Origin: Flavilitoribacter nigricans DSM 23189 = NBRC 102662
GTDB lineage: Bacteria > Bacteroidota > Bacteroidia > Chitinophagales > Saprospiraceae
Length of the DNA: 64,000 nt
Assembly (NCBI RefSeq): GCF_002646595.1
Contig: NZ_PDUD01000004.1
Coordinates: forward strand, 207,684-271,683
Reading direction: 5' to 3'
The notes beneath the pieces were generated by a model, which was not told where the DNA came from, ran no database searches, and worked only from the letters and a program-made list of their open reading frames with translations. The position numbers were made by a program, and so were the translations under genes. Shown piece after piece: positions 6,796 to 16,260 of the stretch; position 1 is the stretch's first letter, and each line of letters begins with the position of its first letter.

Positions 6796-9627
6796 ATGTA
6801 TTGCCTAGGACTTAAGACACGACTACTCACTACCCTCATTTTCTTTTCGTTCAGCACCATTTTCCATTTGTCGGCTCAGATCAACGAAGTTTGTCAGGAT
6901 GGAGACTGTGATCCCGCTTTGCAATCTATTCCGCTCGCAGAACCGCTTTCGGCGAAGGCGACGGGAGCCGTCGATCCCCAAAGGGCGGAGCAATACAAGG
7001 CGGCCTACCAACGCGTGCAACAGATCAAACAGGGACACGCTCAAACGCCCGAATGGACCGCAAAATACCGGAGCAACCAGTTGAACGGCAAAAGTTGCCT
7101 ACGCCTCAATCAACTGGAAAGCTATTTCGCCCATGAATACGAGCAAAACCCCGATTTTGCCAAATTCATCGATCAGAACGAAACCGATGTGGCCGCCTGG
7201 AGAGAGGATGGCTTCCAGGCCAGTCGACGGGCGATAAATCTCAACAAGCGGATCGAGGATAAATGTCCGAAAGAAACCAGAGATCTGGAAAAAGGAGCCG
7301 GGCCTTCTCTGGCAAACCTTCCCGCTACCTACCAGAAGCTAGGGCAGGTTCAAGGGTATTTTGACAAAAAAGGCAACTTATTAAAACCTCTGGAACAACC
7401 CGCTGCCGCCACAACTACTGCCGATGATAAGAATCTGAGTAAAAAAGAACAAATCGCTGAACTCAAGGACAAGGTCAGTAAGCTACCACTTGGGTCGCCA
7501 ATGCAGAATAAGATCACCGGTATAGCCGATGCCCTGGGCACGGCCCAACCGAAACTTGGCAATTTGCTGGGGAATCTGGTGGGGCCGTTGCAATCCAAAC
7601 TGTCGGCTTTTCTCCCCGGTCCTTTCGGCCTGCTTTCCAAGATCAATGCTGCGAAAGACCTATTGGGTTCTTTGAAAAACTTTGTGCCCAAGATCAAGGT
7701 AGGCGGGCTCTTATCGAAGATCGGTGACCTGTTTAAAAAAGGCGAAGGGCTCAGTAAAAAAGCCAAAGATCTGGTCGATAGAGGGGAAAAGCTTAAGGAT
7801 AAACACGATAAACTCACCCTGGAAGCGGAGGATCTGAAAAAAGAAATGGACCAGCGGACCGCAGCCGTGGAAAAATTAAAGCAAAAACTGGGCGACCTGG
7901 CCAAGCAGAAAGCGGAACTGACCGAAAAGCTGGAAGATAAGCCCCGTAAGATCCTGGATGACCTAAAGGATGCCGTAGCCAATGTGGAAAAACAGGCCGG
8001 TGATCTCGCTCGGGAAGCGGAGCAGGAAAATCAAAAAAAGGACGAGGTGCTGGATAAAGTGGATGCTCTGGAGCAAGCCAAAGAGGCAATTGAAAAAGAG
8101 CTGGATCAACTCGAAAAAGAAGCGAAGGACCTGGCGAAGGAGCAGGAAGCACTAACCGAAGAGACCAGCGAAGTAGAAGCGGAGGTGGAGCAGGTAAAAG
8201 AGCAGGAAAAGGCAGTTGCTGATCTGGCCCAACAGCTGGAAGACCTGAAATCCGAAAAGGCCAAACAGGAAGAGCTTGCGCAATGCGAATCGGAACTGAA
8301 AAAATTGCTAAGTAAGCTCAGTGGGGTCGATGCCGTACAGAACGAGATCAAAAAGAAATCGAAGGGGCTGTTTGCCCTGCCGGGAAAACTATTGGGTAAG
8401 TTATCGGATCTCAAACTGTTCCAAAACAAAATTAAACTTGGCAAAAATGGCATCCCCCTGGTGGGCAAGGCACTGGCCAAAGTGGACCAGCTAACGGAAA
8501 CGGCGAATATGATCGGCTCCACGGTAGAGCTGCTGACCGGCAAAAAGACCAGACTACAGGAACAGATCAAAAACATTGATCAAAAGCTGGAACTGGTTAA
8601 CGGCATCTACGAAGGTCGGGAAGACCTCGTCAATGGCTACAAAGACCAGTTGATCCAGCTAATCGCCGAAAAATCCGGTCTGAAAGGCAAAATGGACCAG
8701 GGAATGGCCGATATAGCCGGTATAGAAACCCAGGTGCAGGATTTCATTAAGCGTTATAATATCTTTGATGAAAACTCAAACTGCCTTGATCAGCAGGAAC
8801 TGGAAGAAAAAATAGCGGAACTGGAAAAACAGCAGGCTGAAACCGAGCCGGAACTCGAGCAACTGGAAAAAGAACTGCAAGATGCCGAGCAGCGCACGGA
8901 AGCGCTGAAAGCAGATACCGAAGCTGCAGCGGAAATGATCGAAGAGATTGAAGTGGAAAAAGCCGCCATCAAGGAGGAGTTTGGTACGGAAGTCGATCTG
9001 GAACCGGTGACGGTAGAAGAATGGTCGGAAAGCTTTCAGGTAGAGCGATCCTACTGGGATGCCGTCTTCCATCCTGACGATGAAGTGGTGGACGGATATA
9101 GAGGGCGCTATTTTGAAGTACTTCTGAAAGATGCGGAAAAGACCATCAAACTGCTGTTCGGCCCCGGGGAATACTATATGGATAAAAGTACTTTCCGAAA
9201 AACCTACGGCCCTACCATCGGCGCTTTTGCTACCGAAGCCCTGCAGGCCATGAAAAAAGCGGATCGCGATCAGGTGAAGTTGTTCATTCAGGGAAGTGCC
9301 GATCTGGCTGGTCACACTACCTTTTCCGGAAACCTGGATGAGCGCTATCTTTACGATGAGGTAGAAGTGCTACCGCAAAAATCCGACCCGGAAAACTTCT
9401 CGAACGTACCGACGGCCAAGTCGATCCCGGAACGCAATTTCTGCAACGACCACCTGCCGGATTTGCGGGGGCGTTATCTCAAGGAAATGATATCAATCTA
9501 TTCTAAAAAGTTTGATCCCATCATTCTGGAAGGGGCAGTGAAGCAGTTTCAGGATAAAGAGGAGCGCAATGCCATCATCTACCTGTTCTTTCCAGAGGAT
9601 CTGCTATCGACCTATGAGAAAGAATGA
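6796..9627 (+). CDS. Exported long coiled-coil protein with OmpA-like C-terminal region
   Basis: 943 residues from ATG 6796, chosen because it begins a signal peptide (MYCLGLKTRLLTTLIFFSFS, cleavage after LSAQ). Residues ~220-760 are dominated by Lys/Glu/Ala/Leu heptads in two long coiled-coil blocks, interrupted by a Gly/Pro/Leu-rich segment (AFLPGPFGLLSKINAAKDLL) and a second of the same kind (KSKGLFALPGKLLGKL). The last ~200 residues are globular: the motif VKLFIQGSADLAG, later LPDLRGRYLKEMISIY and EERNAIIYLFFPEDL, are reminiscent of the OmpA-like peptidoglycan-binding fold (I-x-G-x-A-D-x-x-G and L-x-x-x-R), but the match is loose. Inference: a periplasmic spacer or filament fastened to peptidoglycan. 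No known family name can be given. Confidence 0.7.
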   Translation: MYCLGLKTRLLTTLIFFSFSTIFHLSAQINEVCQDGDCDPALQSIPLAEPLSAKATGAVDPQRAEQYKAAYQRVQQIKQGHAQTPEWTAKYRSNQLNGKSCLRLNQLESYFAHEYEQNPDFAKFIDQNETDVAAWREDGFQASRRAINLNKRIEDKCPKETRDLEKGAGPSLANLPATYQKLGQVQGYFDKKGNLLKPLEQPAAATTTADDKNLSKKEQIAELKDKVSKLPLGSPMQNKITGIADALGTAQPKLGNLLGNLVGPLQSKLSAFLPGPFGLLSKINAAKDLLGSLKNFVPKIKVGGLLSKIGDLFKKGEGLSKKAKDLVDRGEKLKDKHDKLTLEAEDLKKEMDQRTAAVEKLKQKLGDLAKQKAELTEKLEDKPRKILDDLKDAVANVEKQAGDLAREAEQENQKKDEVLDKVDALEQAKEAIEKELDQLEKEAKDLAKEQEALTEETSEVEAEVEQVKEQEKAVADLAQQLEDLKSEKAKQEELAQCESELKKLLSKLSGVDAVQNEIKKKSKGLFALPGKLLGKLSDLKLFQNKIKLGKNGIPLVGKALAKVDQLTETANMIGSTVELLTGKKTRLQEQIKNIDQKLELVNGIYEGREDLVNGYKDQLIQLIAEKSGLKGKMDQGMADIAGIETQVQDFIKRYNIFDENSNCLDQQELEEKIAELEKQQAETEPELEQLEKELQDAEQRTEALKADTEAAAEMIEEIEVEKAAIKEEFGTEVDLEPVTVEEWSESFQVERSYWDAVFHPDDEVVDGYRGRYFEVLLKDAEKTIKLLFGPGEYYMDKSTFRKTYGPTIGAFATEALQAMKKADRDQVKLFIQGSADLAGHTTFSGNLDERYLYDEVEVLPQKSDPENFSNVPTAKSIPERNFCNDHLPDLRGRYLKEMISIYSKKFDPIILEGAVKQFQDKEERNAIIYLFFPEDLLSTYEKE

Positions 9628-9705
9628 ATGCCGCTTACCGGAATTTTTATCCGATTTTTGCAACCGTAATAAGGAGAGGGGAGTCTAAGCGGTAAAACCT
9701 CCAAA

Positions 9706-11088
9706 ATGAAAAAGTCGCTCTTCTCCTTATGCCTGCTTGCGGGCTGCATGAGCTTGCTTGGTGCGCAAACCCAAGCTGAAAAGATCCAATCCCTGTTACA
9801 GGCCGCCCACGAAAGGGGCATTTTCAACGGCAGTGCACTCGTGGCACGGGACGGGCAGATCCTCTACCAAACCACTCTGGGAACGGCGGACGGAAAGGGA
9901 GAAATACCCCTGACCGCTGATCATCGATTTTCCATCGGCAGTATCGCCAAGGAATTTAATGCGGTCGGGATCATGCTGTTGCGGGAAACTGGTAAGCTCC
10001 AACTAACCGATCCGGTCGGGAAATACCTCGTAGATCTGCCGGCCTGGGCCGATTCCGTACAGATCAGGCACTTACTGAACTATACCAGCGGCCTGCCGAA
10101 TATCCGTTACGGAGAAGTCCGGAATAATGAGGACGTTCTACAGGACCTCATGGAATTACCCCGGCTGGAAGCTCCTCCGGGTACGGTCTATCGCTACAAT
10201 AATAACAATGTCTTCCTGCAAAAAAGGATCATCGAAAAGATCACCGGGACTTCCTACGAAACTTTCCTGCAATCGAATATACTTTCCCCCTGCGGGATGG
10301 ACCAGGCCGTTTTCGATCCGATCGCAACGACACCGCAGATAGCTCGTTCATTTGATAACGAAGGCATGGAGGATCCACTGGACAACATTACCGCCGGCTG
10401 GCCTGCGGTCAGCATCCGGGACCTCTATCGCTGGACGCAAGGCCTGCACCAACACCGGATCATCGCCCGCGAGGCTTTAGTGGAACTTTTCGACTATTTT
10501 GAGGATCACGACGCTTCCCTGGGGGAGGGGCGACTGCTGGATCAGAACGTGACCTTCCACCGGCATCACGGATCCAGCTATAATTACGAGGCCCTGCTGC
10601 AGCTGGACCTGGCCGAAGGAATCACGATACTTCTGTTGACCAACAACAAGAACTTTCAGCTTTTCGCCCTGGCCGAGGCTATTGACCGGATCCTGCACGA
10701 TCGACCCTACGAAGTGCCGAAAAAGTCCCTAAGCCTGGCATTGCGTACCCGCATCCTGCGCAAAGGGTTCGCTGCGGGTCTGCAACTGCTGGAGGATATC
10801 CGGGCGAATCAGGCGGATACCTACGAGCTGGCGGAACTGGAAGGGGATCTCAACGATGTCGGATACTATCTACTGCGCCGGGATCACCTGGCCGATGCGA
10901 TTGAGGTCTTCCGGCTGAATGTACGCCTCCATCCCGAAAGCTCGAACGCTTACGATAGCCTGGGAGAAGTCTATCTGGAAAAAAGGGATAAAACCGGGGC
11001 ACTGGAAAACTACCAAAAGGCACTGCGCCTGGATGCGGGCAACGAACGGATCGAAAAAACGATTAACCGGATAAAAAGTGAAATGTAA
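9706..11088 (+). CDS. Class C beta-lactamase-like serine hydrolase with TPR tail
   Basis: 460 residues, signal peptide MKKSLFSLCLLAGCMSLLGA. The serine-hydrolase fold is shown by the SxxK motif SIAK at residues 79-82 (in FSIGSIAKEFN), a Y-x-N type motif YRYNNNN, and HHG near residue 286 in place of KTG. The N-terminal domain (~330 residues) matches the beta-lactamase/DD-peptidase family (Pfam Beta-lactamase); the C-terminal ~90 residues are tetratricopeptide repeats (VFRLNVRLHPESSNAYDSLG). Members are esterases, D-amino-acid peptidases or penicillin-binding-like proteins; HxG in the third motif is common in esterase-like members. Periplasmic location follows from the signal peptide. An antibiotic-resistance role is not implied. 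Confidence 0.88.
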   Translation: MKKSLFSLCLLAGCMSLLGAQTQAEKIQSLLQAAHERGIFNGSALVARDGQILYQTTLGTADGKGEIPLTADHRFSIGSIAKEFNAVGIMLLRETGKLQLTDPVGKYLVDLPAWADSVQIRHLLNYTSGLPNIRYGEVRNNEDVLQDLMELPRLEAPPGTVYRYNNNNVFLQKRIIEKITGTSYETFLQSNILSPCGMDQAVFDPIATTPQIARSFDNEGMEDPLDNITAGWPAVSIRDLYRWTQGLHQHRIIAREALVELFDYFEDHDASLGEGRLLDQNVTFHRHHGSSYNYEALLQLDLAEGITILLLTNNKNFQLFALAEAIDRILHDRPYEVPKKSLSLALRTRILRKGFAAGLQLLEDIRANQADTYELAELEGDLNDVGYYLLRRDHLADAIEVFRLNVRLHPESSNAYDSLGEVYLEKRDKTGALENYQKALRLDAGNERIEKTINRIKSEM

Positions 11089-11177
11089 AGGATATCACCG
11101 GTTCTTTGGGATCCGACCCAAAAGGATTTTCAAAAGTAAAGGGAATTGCCGATCTTAAGACATGATTCAAAACGCTT

Positions 11178-11247
11178 AAGCGGTCGGACGTTGCAATGGA
11201 TTAAGAGCCTATCTAAAAACGTTTTCTGGACAGGCTCTAAGCCGCTT
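11178..11247. repeat. Nested inverted repeat with a 35-nt near-palindrome
   Basis: Core AGAGCCT (11204-11210) and AGGCTCT (11232-11238) close a near-palindrome whose middle (TATCTAAAAAC / GTTTTCTGGAC) also pairs if G-U pairs are allowed. An outer pair AAGCGG (11178-11183) / CCGCTT (11242-11247) encloses it. It lies 90 bases after the hydrolase stop and 30 before the next start. It could be a terminator or a remnant of insertion-sequence ends; I cannot decide. Confidence 0.55.
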
Positions 11248-11276
11248 TGCTCCCTAAACCTTAACTGGTATTGGAT

Positions 11277-12373
11277 ATGAAAAATACGCTCCTTTTTCTG
11301 ATGCTCATTTCTCTACTTTTTTCCTGCCGGAAAACCACCGAAACACCCCTGGATATGCCGGATACCGAAGATATCTGCAGGCACCGTGAAGCACTGTTCT
11401 CCCCGCAGGGCTACGAGATCGAATCTATCGGCACCCTGGACTTTAACGGAGGTATGGATGCCTTTCGCATGCTGGACCAGCAAACAGGATACGCGCTGGC
11501 TTCCAACAATGTCGGTGGTTACGCCGAGGTATTCAAGACCGAAAACGGGGGTATTTCCTGGACCAACCTGGAAGTCAACATACCGTTCCGGCCGCTCGCT
11601 ATGGTCTTCCGGGACACCGATTACGGATTGATCACGGTCAACGACCGAACGGGCTGTGATGGTACGGATTGCCTATCGCGAACGGTTGCCTTTCGAACGG
11701 AGAACGGAGGAACGACTTGGGAGCGGATCGAATATCTGAAATATCGGGGATGCTCTCCCATTTGGTTTACGATGATGACGGCATTCTTTATGCCAATTTA
11801 AGGATGGATGATCAATCGGTAGTGCTCCGGTCGGAAAACGATGGAGGTCACTGGGAAACGCTCCTTTACGTTAGCGAGCTGGATAATTCCCAAAGTTATT
11901 ATACCCTTAAATCATTCCGGAATGAACTATGGCTTTGCGGTAGGGAGGGCAGGATACTGGTCATTGATCAGAGCGGTAATTTGCTGCGGCAACTCGAAAC
12001 AGGTGCCCTCTATTTCCGCGATCTGGAATTTATCGACGAGGATAATCTCATACTGGAGGCCTCAAGGAAGATCCTGCGGTCGGAGGACGGTGGCCGCTCC
12101 TGGGAAGTCATCTACGGAGAAAGCGGCGGTCAGGTGATCGGCTTCGACAACCCGGATAATGGCCTGATGATCCAGACCCGGAATTCCTGTCCTGTAGATT
12201 ACGCGCATTCCAATGATCTGATCGCCTCTACCCGGAACGGTGGTGTAGACTGGCAGGGACCGGAGGAAACCACCACCAATTTCCGCTACCAATATGTGCA
12301 AAGCCAGCGACTGGAAGCCGGCCGGTATCTGTTACTGCTGCGCAATGAGTTGCTGGAGATCCGAGAGAATTAG
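11277..12373 (+). pseudogene. BNR/beta-propeller lipoprotein gene split by a one-base frameshift
   Basis: Two overlapping frames together make one protein. The first (from ATG 11277) has a lipoprotein signal (MKNTLLFLMLISLLFSC) and propeller repeats with the BNR/Ycf48-type motif VFKTENGGISW and AFRTENGGTTWERI. The second frame resumes from about 11747 with ...SHLVYDDDGILYANL and further repeats VLRSENDGGHWETL, ILRSEDGGRSWEVI, STRNGGVDW. Adding one G to the run GGGG at 11746-11749 joins them without loss (Y-R-G-M-L-S-H), so a single-base deletion explains the break. It may be a real mutation, a sequencing error or, less likely, programmed slippage. Intact protein would be ~365 residues, an envelope propeller of unknown ligand. 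It heads the group ending at 13760. Confidence 0.8.
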
Positions 12374-12399
12374 AACACCTTATTTTGCCTGATACACCT

Positions 12400-12930
12400 A
12401 TGAAAAACACTCTATTGAACGCCATCTGCTTAGCGGTACTGCTTGGCCTGCATAGTTGCGGCCTCAGTCAGGAATCTGTGGTAGCCGATGCTCCGGGCTA
12501 CCCGCGTTGGGTCGGGGATATTGCGGCGGATGAAACGCTGGACGATCCCGAATTCGTCCTTTGCCTCGGAGAAGATCAGGTCAAGCAGTACTTCAATTTT
12601 GGGAACGGGCTCCAGTATACGGGCGAGCAACACGCCATCCTTACCGCTTTCCGTGAGCAATACCAGCCGGTACCGCTCGCTCAGAGTGGGATGATCCGGA
12701 TCCGGTTTATTGTCAATTGTCGGGGAGATACCGGCCGTTTTCGGATCATAGCCTCGGATAATCATTACCAACCCATGGCATTTGACCGCCGGATCACGGA
12801 CCAGCTTTTAGAGATCACCCGTTCGCTGGACGGGTGGAAGATCCAATCCGACGGTGAGATCGCCAAAGACTATTACCAGTATCTGCTTTTTAAAATTGAG
12901 AACGGGGCCCTTAAAGAAGTTTTACCATGA
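12400..12930 (+). CDS. Lipoprotein with TonB-C-like domain
   Basis: 176 residues from ATG 12400 (an upstream TTG at 12385 is rejected because the lipoprotein signal begins at MKNTLLNAI). Lipobox LLGLHSC. The C-terminal half (from about residue 100: GMIRIRFIVNCRGDTGRFRI ... WKIQSDGEIAKDYYQYLLFK) follows the pattern of TonB C-terminal domains in Bacteroidota: a V/I-N-x-x-G strand pair, a Trp near the end and a final phi-K-phi-x-N-G. No transmembrane anchor of the TonB type is present, so it is a lipid-anchored variant rather than a classical energy transducer. The stop overlaps the start of the following TPR gene (ATGA), indicating translational coupling. Confidence 0.65.
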   Translation: MKNTLLNAICLAVLLGLHSCGLSQESVVADAPGYPRWVGDIAADETLDDPEFVLCLGEDQVKQYFNFGNGLQYTGEQHAILTAFREQYQPVPLAQSGMIRIRFIVNCRGDTGRFRIIASDNHYQPMAFDRRITDQLLEITRSLDGWKIQSDGEIAKDYYQYLLFKIENGALKEVLP

Positions 12931-13760
12931 AGTTGATCTACCTGAGTGCTCTGCTGCTACTGCCGGCTTTGCTGTCGGCCCAACCCAACTGTGAGTACTT
13001 TAAATACATTGGAGATACGCTGAGATATCAGGCCTGTCTGAAATCCGAAGAAATAGCGGGGCATTACCAATTCAGCCGGGAATTTCAGGAAACCCTGGAT
13101 GAAGCCATCGCGATCGATCCCGGTTTTGACTATCCCTACCGCGCGAAGTCCGTGGCTTATCTGAAAAGCGGTGATTTTATCCATTGGAAAAAACTAATGG
13201 ATCAGGCTGTAGCCGCCAACCCTACTAACAATCTGGCCTATCGGGGCTGGTGCCGGTACCAGTTTTTTCGGGATTACACCGGAGCTATTCAGGATATAGA
13301 ACTACTGGATAGCCTGATCAATTACGATATCGGTTATTCCCAGAATGGCAATTATCATCTGCACGTAGCCAGAGCGCTTTGTTATAAATCCCTGGGCCAG
13401 GCCGAAAAGGCCCGAAGCATTATCCTGGATCAGCTGGCCCTGCCGGACTATGCTCCCGGGATTTACGATTATCTTCACCTGGGTGTCCTGCATTTAGAAC
13501 TGGGTGATTACCAACTGGCCCGGCAGGCTTTTGACCAACAGGCCCAACAAAACGATCTGGCGGAAAACCAGTATTATCTGGCGCAGGCCCTGTACCAGCT
13601 GGGCGATCTGGCTGGCGGGCAGCAAAGCCTGCAGACCGCCAGGAAAATGTACCTGGCCAAGCAGTGTATGTTTGATCCCTATATGCAGCCCACCGATAAG
13701 ATCTACTTAGCGGATATCGAAAATGCGCTGACCGAAGTTGCAGCAAAAGAGAAGGAGTAG
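12927..13760 (+). CDS. Exported TPR-repeat protein
   Basis: 277 residues, signal peptide MKLIYLSALLLLPALLSAQP. The rest is helical with tetratricopeptide signatures: A-Y-L-K-S-G-D, SYGQ-type linkers, ARALCYKSLGQAEKARSIIL, HLGVLHLELGDYQLARQAF and YYLAQALYQLGDLAGGQQSL. Its ATG overlaps the previous stop by four bases, so the two products are made together and probably interact. TPR proteins are scaffolds; no enzyme function is visible. It converges with the S9 peptidase gene, 11 bases apart at the stops. Confidence 0.8.
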   Translation: MKLIYLSALLLLPALLSAQPNCEYFKYIGDTLRYQACLKSEEIAGHYQFSREFQETLDEAIAIDPGFDYPYRAKSVAYLKSGDFIHWKKLMDQAVAANPTNNLAYRGWCRYQFFRDYTGAIQDIELLDSLINYDIGYSQNGNYHLHVARALCYKSLGQAEKARSIILDQLALPDYAPGIYDYLHLGVLHLELGDYQLARQAFDQQAQQNDLAENQYYLAQALYQLGDLAGGQQSLQTARKMYLAKQCMFDPYMQPTDKIYLADIENALTEVAAKEKE

Positions 13761-13771
13761 GCAGAGGCCTT

Positions 13772-16084
13772 CTACTTTTCTGCCTGGGCCTCCAGATCCC
13801 AGATCGGTTTCGCCCCCAGCAGGTGCTCCACAAAGTAATTCCAGCGTTTTTTGCGGAAATAGCGACTGTGCACGCCACCATAACCGTGGTGCTGACTGGG
13901 TAGAATGAGCATGTCAAACTCCTTATTCGCTTTGATCAGGGCTTCCGCCAGTTTGAAGGTGGCCGAGGGATTGACATTTTCGTCGAGCCCACCGTGTGTG
14001 ATCAGCAACTTCCCTTTGAGATTGCCGGCCATGGTAATGTTCGAAGCCTGGTGGTAGGTGGAATCCACCGGCCAACCCATGTACATTTCCGGCCACCAGG
14101 CCTTCTCCATCCGGAAATCGTGGTCGGCGGAACTGGCCACCGCTACTTTATAAAAATCTGGATATTCCAAAACGGCGTGACCGGCATCGTAGCCTCCGGC
14201 AGAGTGTCCGAAAATACCGACCCGGCTGGTATCGGCCCAGGCGTGACGTTCTCCCAACTGGCGAATGGCCAGCACGTGATCCAGCAGGTTCTTCCCCATA
14301 TTCCGGTAACTCACATCGTGGAAAGCCTTGGAGCGCCCGTAGGTACCCATACCGTCGATGCGCACCACGATGAAGCCGAGTTCGGCCAGATCCTGTTGGC
14401 CGCCGTAGAGCACCCGCTCGAAGCGGGTGGGGAAAACGTGGGTATGCGGCCCCGTATAGCTGTTGTCGATGATGGGATATTTGCGGTTGGGATCAAAATT
14501 GGTCGGCTTCCAGTAGGCGCCGTGAATGATCGTTTCCCCGTCGCGGGCAACGGCCGTAAAGGCTTCGGGCGGCGACCAGCCCATAGCTTCCAGACCACTG
14601 ATGTCGGTTTTCAGCAGTTCGGCCCTGATCGCACCGGTAGCGCTTTCCCGCAGCAAAAAGGTGGGTGCCTGCTCGTAGGTAGAATATTCATCGATAAAAA
14701 ACCGGCCATCCGGCGAGAAATCGATATTGTGGTGCCCGGTCTCCGGGCTCAGTGCTTCCACCGGACCACCGTCTACATTTACCCGGTAGAGGTACTCGTA
14801 GTAGGGATTGTCCTCCGGATCTACGCCGGAAGCCACAAAATATACCCAGCCATTCTGCTCGTCGATCCGCACGGTACCGTGCACGAAATAGTCGCCACTG
14901 GTCAGCGGTGTGATCTTTCTGGTTTTCAGGTCAAATGAGTAGAGGTGTTGCCAGCCGCTGCGTTCGGAGAGGAAGACGAATTTGTCTCGGTCCTCCAGCA
15001 TTCGCATTTCCACCCGCTCGGGAATATTGGTAGTACTGCTTTCGGAAAAGAGCGTTTCCGTTTCGCCCGTTTCGAGGTCCAGCTGCAGGTAAGTCAGTTT
15101 CTGGTAGCCCCTTTCCCGGTCCACGATGATGACTTTGGGGCTTTTTTCCATCCACCACATGGAATAGTTCATGACATAACCCCTCGGACCGAGGTCAGTA
15201 GGCAGTTGCTCTTTAGTTTCCAGATCATAAAAGACGGGGGTCAGCTGAATGAGCGTGGTATCGCCCGGAGAGCCCCGGTAGTAGGAGAGGAGCCGGGGTT
15301 TGAAGAGGGTATCCACACTGTAATCCAGCAAATACATTTTTTCGGCATTCCGCAGATCGCAGATGTTGGTACGCAGATAGCGTGAGTCCGGTGACCAGAT
15401 CACCGTAAACTGCTCGGGGCGTTCTCCGTTTTCCCCCTCGATCAGATCGCCCCAGCCGTAGTAGGTGCCGTATTCGTAATTCTTTTGCCCCTCCGCACTC
15501 AGTTGGAAAACCTCACCACTCTCCGTGGATTTTACGTAGAGATTGTAATCATTGGTATAGGCGGTCCATTTTCCATCCGGTGAGGTAGAGCGCATGCGAT
15601 CCCAGGCCGGGCGTTCGCTCTTCCGGCGTTTCACCTGGTAAGTTTTCAGGTCGAGCACGTAGCGTGTACCCCGGATGGCAAAAGCGAGGCTGTCCGCACT
15701 GATGTAGTTAACCCGGTCAAAAGGGAGTTGATTTCCGGAAATGGTATCCTTAAGCAGAGTACTTAGAGCATCGGCCAGTTGGTCCTGGTCAAAAAGTGGT
15801 TCTTTTTTGAAATCGTTAAAGGAAAGCCGGTAGAAGTTTTTGCTTTCCGCCCCCTGATCCAGCCACCATATACCGGTGCTGTCGGGGAAGAAATCGGAAG
15901 TTAGCCGAAGGTTAAAGACCTTTTTGTTGTTGATATTTTCCCAGAGGAAATCGTGGGCCCGCTGGTAATCGGCGCGGCTGATCTCCTGCCCGGACAGCTG
16001 ATGCAGGCCTAGCACGGATGAAAAAACGAACAGCCAGAATAATGGAGGTATTCGGAAGAAAAAAGTCATAAGCCCAATTTTCAT
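13772..16084 (-). CDS. Prolyl oligopeptidase-family (S9, DPP-IV-like) exported peptidase
   Basis: 770 residues from ATG 16084; an ATG 30 bases upstream (16114) is possible. Signal region MKIGLMTFFFRIPPLFWLF. The N-terminal ~510 residues form the DPP-IV beta-propeller, and the C-terminal ~250 the alpha/beta hydrolase. Catalytic Ser is in GHSAGGY (near residue 627; family consensus GWSYGGY, so the Trp is replaced by His), with Asp in HGGLDENVNP and His in SQHHGYGG. Known: this family removes dipeptides with proline or alanine in second place from peptide N-termini, in the periplasm. Together with the M28, S9 and M1 enzymes at 37-43 kb it suggests growth on proteins. Confidence 0.92.
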   Translation of the reverse strand: MKIGLMTFFFRIPPLFWLFVFSSVLGLHQLSGQEISRADYQRAHDFLWENINNKKVFNLRLTSDFFPDSTGIWWLDQGAESKNFYRLSFNDFKKEPLFDQDQLADALSTLLKDTISGNQLPFDRVNYISADSLAFAIRGTRYVLDLKTYQVKRRKSERPAWDRMRSTSPDGKWTAYTNDYNLYVKSTESGEVFQLSAEGQKNYEYGTYYGWGDLIEGENGERPEQFTVIWSPDSRYLRTNICDLRNAEKMYLLDYSVDTLFKPRLLSYYRGSPGDTTLIQLTPVFYDLETKEQLPTDLGPRGYVMNYSMWWMEKSPKVIIVDRERGYQKLTYLQLDLETGETETLFSESSTTNIPERVEMRMLEDRDKFVFLSERSGWQHLYSFDLKTRKITPLTSGDYFVHGTVRIDEQNGWVYFVASGVDPEDNPYYEYLYRVNVDGGPVEALSPETGHHNIDFSPDGRFFIDEYSTYEQAPTFLLRESATGAIRAELLKTDISGLEAMGWSPPEAFTAVARDGETIIHGAYWKPTNFDPNRKYPIIDNSYTGPHTHVFPTRFERVLYGGQQDLAELGFIVVRIDGMGTYGRSKAFHDVSYRNMGKNLLDHVLAIRQLGERHAWADTSRVGIFGHSAGGYDAGHAVLEYPDFYKVAVASSADHDFRMEKAWWPEMYMGWPVDSTYHQASNITMAGNLKGKLLITHGGLDENVNPSATFKLAEALIKANKEFDMLILPSQHHGYGGVHSRYFRKKRWNYFVEHLLGAKPIWDLEAQAEK

Positions 16085-16145
16085 TGATCGTGAACTGGTA
16101 GAAAATAATCTCAAAATAAACGGATGTGGCGGATTTTCATAACTC

Positions 16146-16165
16146 GAACTGGTTTAAACCAGTTC
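16146..16165. repeat. Perfect 20-nt palindrome between antiporter and S9 peptidase genes
   Basis: GAACTGGTTTAAACCAGTTC is its own reverse complement. It lies 61 bases upstream of the S9 peptidase start and 95 beyond the antiporter stop (both genes on the minus strand). Its place fits either an operator for the peptidase gene or the terminator of the antiporter; no U tract is seen on either side. Confidence 0.6.
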
Positions 16166-16260
16166 CTCTATAGAATATTCCGCAGCGGGTTATTGAGAAT
16201 TGGATTAGGCGGGAATAGCTTTGGGGGGATCAGGAAAAAAAACAGCTTTTCGAAGGCCGT

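Noticed and set aside
9706..11088. Antibiotic-resistance beta-lactamase
   Set aside because: The third motif is HHG rather than KTG and a TPR tail is attached; the family includes many esterases and peptidases.
13994..14938. 314-codon plus-strand ORF
   Set aside because: Lies fully within the S9 peptidase gene in the opposite strand; composition is that of a shadow frame.
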